Position numbers and translations under genes: made by a program | Shown here: positions 1 to 5,340 of the stretch, piece by piece | Numbering within the stretch: the first letter of the stretch is position 1 | Layout of the letters: each line of letters starts with the position of its first letter | The notes under the pieces: generated by a model | The model's input: only the letters and a program-made list of their open reading frames with translations | The model's database searches: none | Told to the model about the DNA's origin: nothing | NCBI GenBank assembly: GCA_938091715.1 | Contig: CALKMT010000099.1 | Location: 1-6,085 of the forward strand | Source: an uncultured Litorivicinus sp. | GTDB lineage: Bacteria > Pseudomonadota > Gammaproteobacteria > Pseudomonadales > Litorivicinaceae | Direction: 5' to 3' | Length of the DNA: 6,085 bases

Positions 1-552
1 CTCTTAAGCGGTCACGCATACCATGTCGTAACCGATGTATCACCAATTGCTGATGACTCAATGACTTCAGCCATTTATTTAATGCGGCACTGGCACTGTT
101 TGTATTCGTTGTTGATTGGCGAATGTAGACGCATCACTGCCCACATAGCCGTCTATCGGCCTATCACCATGGCATTGAATTAAGTAGGAGACCGTTCGCT
201 CAGTGGCCTGTAAGAACACTTTAGAGCGACCTGATGCTTTCAAATCCAAATAAAGTTGTTTCGCTTCAGACATCAAACGCCCACTGCTAAGAACCTTTAT
301 AGGTGATTCCATGAACTTGCTTTGAAACAAAGGTGAACTGTTGCGCAATCGGAGGTCTAGCCAGTACTAATCCAAGCGAGATGCGAGTAATGAAGCCGCT
401 TGCTTTGCCTTTGGCGGGGAACTTGTACGTAAGCTCTGAACTAGTCTGTCCGACCGATGGTGTTTCTGGAGGTCTTTAGGGATAAATCGGCTGAGGTAAT
501 AAACGCCATTCCTGACGTACGTGCACCGTAGTGAAGAGTTCACTTGGTACAT
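1..552 (-). pseudogene. Decayed tyrosine-recombinase (phage/island-type) integrase, runs off the left edge
   Basis: Three pieces of one integrase can be read on the minus strand. From ATG at 552, 61 codons give the N-terminal domain typical of island integrases (NGVYYLSRFIPKDLQ, then SLRTSSPPKAKQAASLLASRLD). An in-frame TAG at 369-367 interrupts it, but the same frame continues with YWLDLRLR and the SAM-like core-binding domain (MSEAKQLYLDLKASGRSKVF, then YLIQCHGDRPIDGY..SDAS). Near 110-95 the match moves to another frame and jumps to the C-terminal catalytic part: NSASAALNKWLKSLSHQQLV, then the box II motif HRLRH at 37-23 and GMRDRLR at the window edge. The rest of the core-binding domain and the first half of the catalytic domain, including the box I arginine, are missing. 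An intact family member is about 400 residues, so I infer a deletion of more than 100 codons plus a frameshift. It cannot make an active recombinase. The position next to the tRNA-Arg 3' end fits a degraded genomic island. Confidence 0.85.
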
Positions 553-555
553 AAT

Positions 556-576
556 TGTCTACAGTCCTGTCTACAG
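556..576. repeat. Short direct repeats TGTCTACAG upstream of the integrase remnant
   Basis: The 9-mer TGTCTACAG occurs at 556-564 and again at 568-576, a 12-bp period, immediately upstream of the integrase ATG (552). Short direct repeats of this kind next to an integrase gene are often arm-type binding sites for the integrase or an excisionase. That role is inferred from position only. Confidence 0.5.
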
Positions 577-590
577 CCTAAGAAGGCTGT
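573..590. other. Stem-loop between integrase remnant and tRNA
   Basis: ACAGCCT (573-579) and AGGCTGT (584-590) form a perfect 7-bp inverted repeat around the 4-base loop AAGA. With a 2-base bulge the stem extends outward through CTAC/GTAG. No T run follows on either strand, so it is a poor intrinsic terminator. It overlaps the second TGTCTACAG repeat and may belong to the attachment-site or integrase control region. Confidence 0.4.
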
Positions 591-618
591 GTAGCTAAAA
601 CATAGGACTGACAAGGGC

Positions 619-634
619 TGCAGAGGCATCTGCA
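619..634 (-). other. Hairpin 10 bases downstream of the tRNA-Arg
   Basis: TGCAGA (619-624) and TCTGCA (629-634) are perfectly complementary around a 4-base loop, starting ten bases past the encoded CCA of the tRNA. It could act in 3' processing or termination of the tRNA precursor. There is no U tract after it, so it is not called a terminator. Confidence 0.3.
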
Positions 635-643
635 CAGAATCTA

Positions 644-671
644 TGGCGCGCTCGGGAGGATTCGAACCTCC
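644..671 (-). other. Probable attachment-site core (tRNA 3' end)
   Basis: Island integrases next to tRNA genes normally recombine within the 3' part of the tRNA, leaving an intact tRNA at one border and a partial copy at the other. The T arm to CCA segment is therefore the likely att core. No second copy is present in this window; it would lie to the left. The exact limits of the core cannot be set from one end. Confidence 0.4.
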
Positions 672-720
672 GACCGCCTGGTTCGTAGCCAGGTACTCTA
701 TCCAGCTGAGCTACGAGCGC
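644..720 (-). tRNA. tRNA-Arg (anticodon ACG)
   Basis: A complete cloverleaf reads on the minus strand. The acceptor stem is GCGCTCG (720-714) with CGAGCGC (654-648), the discriminator is G at 647, and CCA is encoded at 646-644. The T arm is GGAGG-TTCGAAT-CCTCC (671-655). The D arm starts TAGCTCAGCTGGATAGAGTA. The anticodon loop is CTACGAA within a CCTGG/CCAGG stem, giving anticodon ACG. In bacteria this anticodon is deaminated to ICG by TadA and reads CGU, CGC and CGA. The length of 77 nt with CCA matches the enterobacterial tRNA-Arg(ACG). tRNA-Arg genes are frequent island integration targets, and the integrase remnant sits just past the 3' end. Confidence 0.97.
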
Positions 721-736
721 GTCGTTGTGGGCGCGA

Positions 737-765
737 ATATTAGGGATAATCCAAGACTGGCGCAA
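737..765 (-). promoter_or_regulatory. Sigma-70-type promoter of tRNA-Arg
   Basis: On the minus strand, TTGCGC (765-760) and TAATAT (742-737) are separated by exactly 17 bp. Transcription would start about 7 bases further on, near 730, some ten bases before the mature tRNA. The bases after the -10 box are GC-rich (TCGCGCCC), the discriminator type found at stringently controlled stable-RNA promoters. Confidence 0.65.
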
Positions 766-920
766 GCTCTTTTTGATCAAAATTCCAGTGCCTATTAACA
801 CAACGACTGAAATCTATATTTCCAGGCTAGCCCCTGTGGACAGCCCCCCATCACCCCTTTAATGAAACAACGCCGTATAGTGCAGAAATTGAAAAAACCG
901 GCCATGGCGCGTAACCCGCA

Positions 921-2255
921 ATGTTTGACCTGAAGTTCAACCGAGCCTCGTTCTCGGCCATTACCCAGCTATCGCTGCCCATCGCGCTCAGCATGGCGTC
1001 GTCGGTCCTGATTGCCCTGGTGGACACCGCGATGATTGCGCCCTTGGGCGAGCTTGAACTGGCCGCCGCAGGATTAACGGCAACTGTCGTGATGCTGTTT
1101 TACTCGACGCTGTACGGCTTTATTTCCATTGCCAATGTTCGGATGGCCTCGGCCCAGGGCGCAGGCGACGACCCGGCCCTGAATCGCGCCCTGAACATCG
1201 GGTGTCTGATGGGGCTCTGGGTGGGAACGGCTGGCGCTTTGATCATGGGCATCGGCTTTCTGGCCTTGCCCTGGCTGGGGCAACCCGCCGAGGTCGTCGG
1301 CATCAGCCTGCCCTACTACCTGGGCATCGCCCTGTCCTTGATCCCCTTTATGATTTTCTACACCGCCAAAGGCTTCTTTGACGCGATTGATCAAGCCTGG
1401 CTGGGCCTGGGCATCGGCGTGATTACGCTACTTTCTAACATTCCCCTGAACTATTTATTTATTCATGGCATCGGGCGCTTTGAGGGCATGGGGCTGGTGG
1501 GCGCGGCGATCGCCACGCACCTGAGCTATTACATTGGAATCGCAGTCACTCTGTATCTGTTACGTCGCCGTCTGGCCTATCCCGGCGGCACCACCGGCGC
1601 AGACATTTTGGCCATGATCAAAGAAAGCATTCCGGTGTCGGTGGGATTCGCAGGCGAAGCCCTGGCCTTTGTCGCCGTTGGGCTGATGGTGGGCTTGTTC
1701 GGCGCAGCGGCGATCGCAGCCAATCAGATCGCCAACGCGATCGGCACGGTTATGTACATGGTGCCGCTGGGTGTCTCGATTGCCATTTCGATTCTGGCCG
1801 GCCAAGCCATGGGGCGCGGGGATCCGGATCAAGCACGCTCATTGACCTTGCACGCGGTGGTGTTAAGCGCGGGATGGATGTGCGTTTGTGCCGTGCTGCT
1901 TAGCCTGAGCGCCTCAACACTGGCCCATCTGTTCGGCCCGTCTGACAGCGTGATTGCCCTGGCCACCGGCCTTTTGATTGCCTTTGCGGCCATGCAAATC
2001 GGCGACGGCATTCAAAGCGCCGCCTTGGGCGGGCTGCGCGGCATGGGCGACACTCGATATCCCGTTCTGGTCACCCTGCTGTGCTACGGATTTATCGGGG
2101 TGCCCGCCGCTTGGATATTGGGCTTTTACACCACACTAGGGGTGATTGGCTTGTGGATTGGATACGGCATTGGGCTCTTTTTAGTCGGCGCGATCCTGTG
2201 CCGCCGGGTACTCAAGACGCCTAGTTCATCTCCAGCGGCCAGCTTTGATTCGTAG
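921..2255 (+). CDS. MATE family multidrug efflux transporter, NorM-like
   Basis: This 444-residue inner-membrane protein belongs to the MATE family, which exports cationic drugs and dyes in exchange for Na+ or H+. The length and about twelve hydrophobic segments are normal for the family. NorM-type acidic residues appear in place: Asp35 (ALVDTAM) in the first helix, Glu246 (GFAGEALAF) at the start of the second half, and Asp362 (QIGDGIQ). I align these with the cation-binding D36, E255 and D371 of Vibrio NorM. Other signatures are NIPLNYLFIHG with GLVGAAIAT, and GGLRGMGDTRYPV. ATG at 921 is the first start after an in-frame TAA at 912-914. No Shine-Dalgarno sequence precedes it, so the start is reasonable but weakly marked. 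TATAGT at 876-881 could be a -10 box, but no good -35 goes with it. The 3' end overlaps the convergent phosphatase gene by 35 bp. The substrate cannot be predicted. Confidence 0.93.
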   Translation: MFDLKFNRASFSAITQLSLPIALSMASSVLIALVDTAMIAPLGELELAAAGLTATVVMLFYSTLYGFISIANVRMASAQGAGDDPALNRALNIGCLMGLWVGTAGALIMGIGFLALPWLGQPAEVVGISLPYYLGIALSLIPFMIFYTAKGFFDAIDQAWLGLGIGVITLLSNIPLNYLFIHGIGRFEGMGLVGAAIATHLSYYIGIAVTLYLLRRRLAYPGGTTGADILAMIKESIPVSVGFAGEALAFVAVGLMVGLFGAAAIAANQIANAIGTVMYMVPLGVSIAISILAGQAMGRGDPDQARSLTLHAVVLSAGWMCVCAVLLSLSASTLAHLFGPSDSVIALATGLLIAFAAMQIGDGIQSAALGGLRGMGDTRYPVLVTLLCYGFIGVPAAWILGFYTTLGVIGLWIGYGIGLFLVGAILCRRVLKTPSSSPAASFDS

Positions 2256-2760
2256 CCGGGTCATAGATCACCCCCTCACCACTGCCGATGCCGCGCCCGG
2301 TCATGGCGCTGATAACCACGAAATGCGTCACCATTAGGACCGGTTGCCGATCCAGACCGTCCATGACCTGCTCTAAACGCGCCAAAGTCTCGCCGCGATC
2401 AACATGCCCATTAAAAAACGAGGCTAAGCCCAGCTCATCGACCACCGGCTGGTAGCCGATCAGCTCCGCCGTTTCTCGGCAACGACACCAGGGGCTGGTC
2501 AAGACACGCTGGGGCCGATAACCCGCCCCGAGCAATTGCTCGCCAATCTGAACCGCCTGCGCTCGACCCGCATCGCTGAGATTCCGTTGGGTCGAACAAT
2601 CGTTGACATCAAAGTTGCCGGGATCACCACCCCCCGGGGCCAGGGCATGGCGAAACATCAGCACCGGACCGTAGTTTTCAGGCGCCGCCAGATAGGCCTC
2701 TAAGCTGACCGCACTGGCCAGACCCGGCCACAGCAGACAGCACAGCAACCAGACCCTCAT
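2221..2760 (-). CDS. Exported histidine phosphatase superfamily protein
   Basis: This 179-residue protein starts with a signal peptide (MRVWLLCCLLWPGLASA, predicted cleavage after Ala17), so it should act in the periplasm. The mature part is a compact histidine phosphatase (phosphoglycerate mutase-like) domain. The phospho-accepting His38 lies in FRHALAPG (RHA instead of the classic RHG), followed by CSTQRNLSDAGRAQA. The second arginine is in SPWCRCRETA (Arg93) and the C-terminal histidine is His146 in MVTHFVVISAMTG. The full catalytic set is therefore present and the protein is probably active on a phosphate ester; the substrate is unknown. An ATG ten codons upstream (2790) would bury the signal peptide and lie inside the lipoprotein gene. 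The start at 2760 overlaps that gene's stop as ATGA, which points to translational coupling. Confidence 0.88.
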   Translation of the reverse strand: MRVWLLCCLLWPGLASAVSLEAYLAAPENYGPVLMFRHALAPGGGDPGNFDVNDCSTQRNLSDAGRAQAVQIGEQLLGAGYRPQRVLTSPWCRCRETAELIGYQPVVDELGLASFFNGHVDRGETLARLEQVMDGLDRQPVLMVTHFVVISAMTGRGIGSGEGVIYDPATNQSWPLEMN

Positions 2761-3062
2761 GGGGTTAAACGCGACACCAAGGGCTTGCACGAGCGGTCAT
2801 AGCCCGACCAGCGCGCCTGGCGGATCAGGCCTTTGTCGTCCGCCCACAGCTCGATCTCGCAGGGCTTGACCAAGTCCGCTTGTCGCCACCCGTAGCGGGT
2901 CAACCCTTTGCTGGGCTCCTGGACTGCAGGCTCTCCCAACTTGGCCGATACCGCCGCGACCGGCGACCCCATCAACTGCTCAAGCTGAACATCTAACTGA
3001 TCAATCACCGGCGTCTGAACCGCACAACCGCTGAGTACCACAGGAAACCACCACCAACGCAT
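2757..3062 (-). CDS. Small lipoprotein, first gene of an operon with the phosphatase
   Basis: This 101-residue protein has a very short lipoprotein signal (MRWWWFPVVLSGC): the lipobox LSGC puts the lipidated cysteine at residue 13. The next residues are Ala-Val-Gln, with no Asp at +2, so sorting to the outer membrane is expected. The middle, LMGSPVAAVSAKLGEPAVQE...GLTRYGW, resembles the start of small SmpA/BamE-like lipoprotein domains; this is a motif resemblance, not a firm assignment. Cys68 and Cys92 could form a disulfide. A 36-codon upstream extension from 3170 is rejected: the start at 3062 has a strong Shine-Dalgarno (GGAGGTGA) and places the signal at the N terminus, while the extension would read through a terminator hairpin. 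Its stop overlaps the phosphatase start (ATGA). Function unknown; it may work with the phosphatase at the cell envelope. Confidence 0.82.
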   Translation of the reverse strand: MRWWWFPVVLSGCAVQTPVIDQLDVQLEQLMGSPVAAVSAKLGEPAVQEPSKGLTRYGWRQADLVKPCEIELWADDKGLIRQARWSGYDRSCKPLVSRLTP

Positions 3063-3064
3063 GT

Positions 3065-3072
3065 TCACCTCC
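3065..3072 (-). promoter_or_regulatory. Ribosome binding site that fixes the lipoprotein start
   Basis: GGAGGTGA on the minus strand has its GGAGG core five bases before the ATG at 3062. It is among the strongest Shine-Dalgarno sequences in the window and decides against the longer reading frame beginning at 3170. Confidence 0.8.
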
Positions 3073-3126
3073 GTCGCACATACAATTTCAGATAACGATC
3101 TTCTTGGACGGGACAAAAAGCAAGAC

Positions 3127-3150
3127 AAAAAAATGCCGGACAAGCCGGCA
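3127..3150 (-). terminator. Intrinsic terminator with no obvious gene upstream
   Basis: Read on the minus strand, TGCCGG (3150-3145) and CCGGCA (3139-3134) pair perfectly around a 5-base loop and are followed directly by seven T residues (3133-3127). That is a textbook rho-independent terminator. It points towards the lipoprotein start, 65 bases further on. No minus-strand gene ends in front of it: upstream is the divergent spacer and the start of the plus-strand protease gene. It could end a small RNA, stop antisense transcription, or act as an attenuator in the leader of the lipoprotein operon. On the plus strand the hairpin is followed by AACAGAGG and does not terminate. Confidence 0.75.
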
Positions 3151-3186
3151 ACAGAGGAGGGGTCAATCAAAAAAGCAAGGGTAACT

Positions 3187-3220
3187 TTCCTTCCTTAAAC
3201 CTAGGTCCGGTTCTCAAAAC
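3187..3220 (-). promoter_or_regulatory. Candidate weak promoter ahead of the orphan terminator
   Basis: On the minus strand TTGCAT and TAGGTT are spaced 17 bp apart in this interval, each matching three of six sigma-70 consensus bases. Start of transcription here would give a roughly 70-nt RNA ending at the terminator at 3127. The match is marginal and could be chance. Confidence 0.25.
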
Positions 3221-3227
3221 ATGCAAG

Positions 3228-3239
3228 TGGCCGCGGCCA
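3228..3239. repeat. 12-bp perfect palindrome TGGCCGCGGCCA
   Basis: A perfect inverted repeat without spacer lies 48 bp before the preferred start of the protease gene, in the divergent spacer. It could be a regulator binding site or the foot of a hairpin. GC-rich palindromes do arise by chance in DNA of this composition. Confidence 0.35.
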
Positions 3240-3286
3240 TCGGTACACCCTCTCGAGGGATCACAAAAACAGGTAGGCTATCCCCC

Positions 3287-4099
3287 ATGTTTGCGGTGCT
3301 CATCAAAATCCTGGCCTACCTGGCGTTGCCCTTTGCCGTGGGGCAGTACGTGTTTCGGCCGTTGGCCTACACGCTGGTTAACCTGTTCCCCGGGCTGGGC
3401 CTGAAGTCCCTGCTACTGGCTGCTTACCTGCTGATCACCGTCGCCCTAATTGCTTTCATGGCCTTTGAGTTGTGGCGCCAGACCCGTGGCCGTCAACGAT
3501 GGGCCGCAGCGCTGACCGCCTTAGCGATGCTGGCACTGAATCCGTACGAGTTTGTTTGGCGCGATGGGCTTTTGTTGACCGACCTGCGACAGGTCGAACA
3601 AATCAATCTGGATCCAGCGGACTATCAAGTCCGAGTACAGGGCACCGACTTGGTGTTAAACGGCACCGTCAGTATCGGCATGTGGCAACAGGTCCGGCGA
3701 ACGCTGGCCGAAAATCCCAACATCCGACAGGTTCGCTTGGCCAGTCCGGGGGGACAGGTCAGCCCCGCCATCGCCATGGCCGATCAGTTTCGTGCCTTGG
3801 GCCTCAGTACCTATACCAACAGCCGATGCTTCAGCGCCTGCACCCTGCTGTTTCTGTCCGGGCAAGAGCGCACGCTGGGCCCCTATGCTCAGCTCGGGTT
3901 TCACGCGGCCTATCGGCTGGACGCCGGGGGCAATCGGATTGCGTCGGGCTCGATCAACCGTGCGCTGATCGAGCGGTTCGTACGGCAAGGCGTTGACCCG
4001 GACTTTTCCCTGCGCGCCTGGAGCACGCCCAGCGACCATTTATGGTTGCCCGATGCGGATCGTTTGCTGCGATCGGGCTACGCCACCAAGCGAGCCTAA
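3287..4099 (+). CDS. Membrane protein with a ClpP/crotonase-like serine protease domain
   Basis: This 270-residue protein begins with about three hydrophobic segments: FAVLIKILAYLALPFAVGQY at the N terminus, SLLLAAYLLITVALIAFMAF around residues 41-60, and AALTALAMLAL around 73-83. The rest is a soluble domain, probably periplasmic. That domain carries ClpP/crotonase-fold signatures: the strand and glycine turn LASPGGQVSPA (Gly155-Gly156), the nucleophile segment SRCFSACTLLFLSG (Ser183 between Cys181 and Cys185), and GFHAAY with His206. The arrangement resembles the COG3904-type predicted periplasmic proteins related to ClpP and signal peptide peptidase. Proteolysis is inferred, not shown, and the third catalytic residue is unclear. 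A start at 3221 would add 22 mostly polar residues, with no Shine-Dalgarno; ATG 3287 opens directly into the first membrane segment and is preferred, although its own Shine-Dalgarno is weak. Its stop codon overlaps that of the convergent regulator. Confidence 0.78.
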   Translation: MFAVLIKILAYLALPFAVGQYVFRPLAYTLVNLFPGLGLKSLLLAAYLLITVALIAFMAFELWRQTRGRQRWAAALTALAMLALNPYEFVWRDGLLLTDLRQVEQINLDPADYQVRVQGTDLVLNGTVSIGMWQQVRRTLAENPNIRQVRLASPGGQVSPAIAMADQFRALGLSTYTNSRCFSACTLLFLSGQERTLGPYAQLGFHAAYRLDAGGNRIASGSINRALIERFVRQGVDPDFSLRAWSTPSDHLWLPDADRLLRSGYATKRA

Positions 4100-4932
4100 T
4101 CCAGCCCTCGGGACAGCCAATCGCCAAACTCGTGGCTATGAATCTCGGCCTGACGGACCAGCCGATCCACTTGCTGACTCAAGGCCACAATGTGCTCGCG
4201 GGTGCTGAATGAAAAATAGGTTTCCCCCAGAAACAACACCGCACGCTGGGCGCCGTACACGGTAATCGGGGCCGAGTAGTAAAGCCGCTCGTCGAACAAT
4301 TGGATCCTCACCCTCGGATACAGCTCGTCATAGCGCTGGATCATGGTCTGTATTTGCTCTAACCGGGCCTCCGCAGCCAAGCCGGCCCAGATGCCCCGCC
4401 CCTCGAGCAGGTCATCAAAGCGCTGCCGCGGGCAACACACTTCCATGTCCGAGTCCGGCGATCGCAGGTACGTCAGGTTTTTCTCGCTGTCTTCTTGATA
4501 GCGCACCATGTCGATCGGGGTGGCGGCGTACTCGTAACGAATGACCGTCTCGGTTTTCATAAAGTCCGGCAGGGTCTGGGGCACATAGCGGACTTTCTTG
4601 CCCTCGGCCTCCCGGCGCCATTCATCCAACTGCGGGTGATAGGGCTCCCGGCCGGCCAAGCGAACCTGCAACGACTCGCCCAGGATCATCGAGGCCGGTT
4701 GCGGGGATTGCTCTAACCCCAGGAGCCAATCCGTGGTCACCTGCAACGCCTGCGCAGCAGCCGCCACCCAATGGGCGTTGGGCGTCCTGGGCTGATCGGA
4801 GGTCATCAAGCTGGACAAGGTCGAGCGATCAATGCCGATCCGCTGACACAAGGCGGTTTGCGTGACTCCGTTTCGCAGCATGGCCTCGCGTAATCGCTCA
4901 CGGAAGACCAGCGTTCTTTCTTGTTTTTTCAT
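4096..4932 (-). CDS. XRE-family transcriptional regulator with uncharacterised C-terminal domain
   Basis: This 278-residue protein has an N-terminal lambda-repressor-like helix-turn-helix: RERLREAMLRNGVTQTALCQ, then RIGIDRSTLSSLM (about residues 13-43), ending in the usual WVAAAAQALQVTTDWLLGLE (about 55-74). The remaining 200 residues are a single conserved-looking region (MVRYQEDSEKNLTYLRSPDSDMEVCC, then LFDERLYYSAPITVYGAQRAVLFLGETYFSF) that I cannot assign to a named family; it may sense a ligand or mediate oligomerisation. Upstream in-frame ATGs at 5013 and 4959 are rejected because a good promoter, with expected transcript start near 4959, lies at 4966-4995. The chosen ATG (MKKQERTL) has no close Shine-Dalgarno. 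The gene is divergent from the DUF2061 gene, which suggests autoregulation and control of that gene; this is positional inference. Confidence 0.85.
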   Translation of the reverse strand: MKKQERTLVFRERLREAMLRNGVTQTALCQRIGIDRSTLSSLMTSDQPRTPNAHWVAAAAQALQVTTDWLLGLEQSPQPASMILGESLQVRLAGREPYHPQLDEWRREAEGKKVRYVPQTLPDFMKTETVIRYEYAATPIDMVRYQEDSEKNLTYLRSPDSDMEVCCPRQRFDDLLEGRGIWAGLAAEARLEQIQTMIQRYDELYPRVRIQLFDERLYYSAPITVYGAQRAVLFLGETYFSFSTREHIVALSQQVDRLVRQAEIHSHEFGDWLSRGLD

Positions 4933-4965
4933 GACAATGTGATTTTTTCCTAAATACATCCATAA

Positions 4966-4995
4966 ATTATCACGTTTGATGATTTTTGGTGAAAA
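4966..4995 (-). promoter_or_regulatory. Promoter and possible operator of the XRE regulator
   Basis: TTTTCA (4995-4990) and GATAAT (4971-4966) are 18 bp apart on the minus strand, matching four and five of six consensus bases. Between and across them the inverted repeat ATCA-aacg-TGAT (4980-4969) overlaps the -10 box, a position suited to a repressor. This supports translation from 4932 and autorepression; binding itself is inferred. Confidence 0.5.
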
Positions 4996-5022
4996 CATAC
5001 CGATGGAAACCACCCGGCTTTG

Positions 5023-5042
5023 GCCCTAAATTTCGCTCCTAA
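5023..5042 (+). promoter_or_regulatory. Leader motif GCCCTAA..TT..GC(T/C)CCTA, copy 1
   Basis: GCCCTAAATTTCGCTCCTAA begins 41 bp before the DUF2061 start codon. A close relative occurs at 5296-5314, 45 bp before the MFS start codon. The shared block could be a promoter or regulator site used by both genes. Two copies only, so the evidence is limited. Confidence 0.35.
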
Positions 5043-5063
5043 CCTACTCATCACGGAGACGAC

Positions 5064-5270
5064 ATGGAATCCAAGCGCCGCACCTGGGCCAAGGCCTTGA
5101 CCTGGCAACTTCTCGGATTGCTGGTCTCGCTGATCGTGGGTTATTTCTTTACCGGAAACTGGGGTAGCGCCGGGGGTCTTAGCTTGGCACTGGCCGGTGC
5201 CGGATTGATTACCTATGCCTTGCACGAGCGCCTGTGGCAACGCATTCAATGGGGCCTGCATCGCCTTTAA
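5064..5270 (+). CDS. DUF2061 family small inner-membrane protein
   Basis: This 68-residue protein starts with a basic N terminus (MESKRRTWAKALTWQLLG), then has two hydrophobic helices (about residues 12-30 and 36-52) and the ending YALHERLWQRIQWG that characterises DUF2061. Length is normal for the family. Start ATG 5064 is well supported by GGAG at 5055-5058, five bases upstream. Function is unknown; members are two-helix membrane proteins found in many Proteobacteria. It is divergent from the XRE regulator and 70 bp ahead of the MFS gene on the same strand. No terminator is visible in that gap, so read-through into the MFS gene is possible. Confidence 0.88.
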   Translation: MESKRRTWAKALTWQLLGLLVSLIVGYFFTGNWGSAGGLSLALAGAGLITYALHERLWQRIQWGLHRL

Positions 5271-5288
5271 TGGCCACCCCAGCAATGC

Positions 5289-5317
5289 TTGCGTCGCCCT
5301 AACTTAGCCCCTAGCAT
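5289..5317 (+). promoter_or_regulatory. Candidate promoter of the MFS gene, containing leader motif copy 2
   Basis: TTGCGT (5289-5294) and TAGCAT (5312-5317) are 17 bp apart, a plausible but not strong sigma-70 promoter. The spacer contains GCCCTAACTTAGCCCCTAG (5296-5314), the relative of the block before the DUF2061 gene. It includes the small palindrome CTAA-C-TTAG (5299-5307), which could bind a regulator. Confidence 0.4.
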
Positions 5318-5340
5318 CGCGACTTCGGTAAGGAGCTGTG

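Noticed and set aside
86..97. Tandem GGCACT GGCACT, a possible small repeat at the integrase deletion junction
   Set aside because: It simply encodes Ser-Ala-Ser-Ala, which belongs to the normal NSASAALNKW segment of the integrase family.
595..801. A 68-codon minus-strand frame across the tRNA
   Set aside because: It reads through the tRNA-Arg gene and its promoter, so it is not a protein gene.
834..843. CTGTGGACAG, resembling a LexA half-site pair
   Set aside because: A LexA box needs CTGT and ACAG separated by eight bases; here only two separate them.
904..933. A 9-codon frame overlapping the MATE start, a possible coupling mini-gene
   Set aside because: No Shine-Dalgarno precedes it and the peptide (MARNPQCLT) has no recognisable feature.
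3133..3198. A 21-codon plus-strand frame, MPDKPATEEGSIKKARVTFLP
   Set aside because: It has no Shine-Dalgarno and its first codons are made of the terminator hairpin of the other strand, so it is most likely chance.
3656..4039. Long antisense frame inside the protease gene, and similar ones inside the MATE, XRE and MFS genes
   Set aside because: These are other-frame shadows of well supported genes in GC-rich DNA, with no start signals or recognisable domains.
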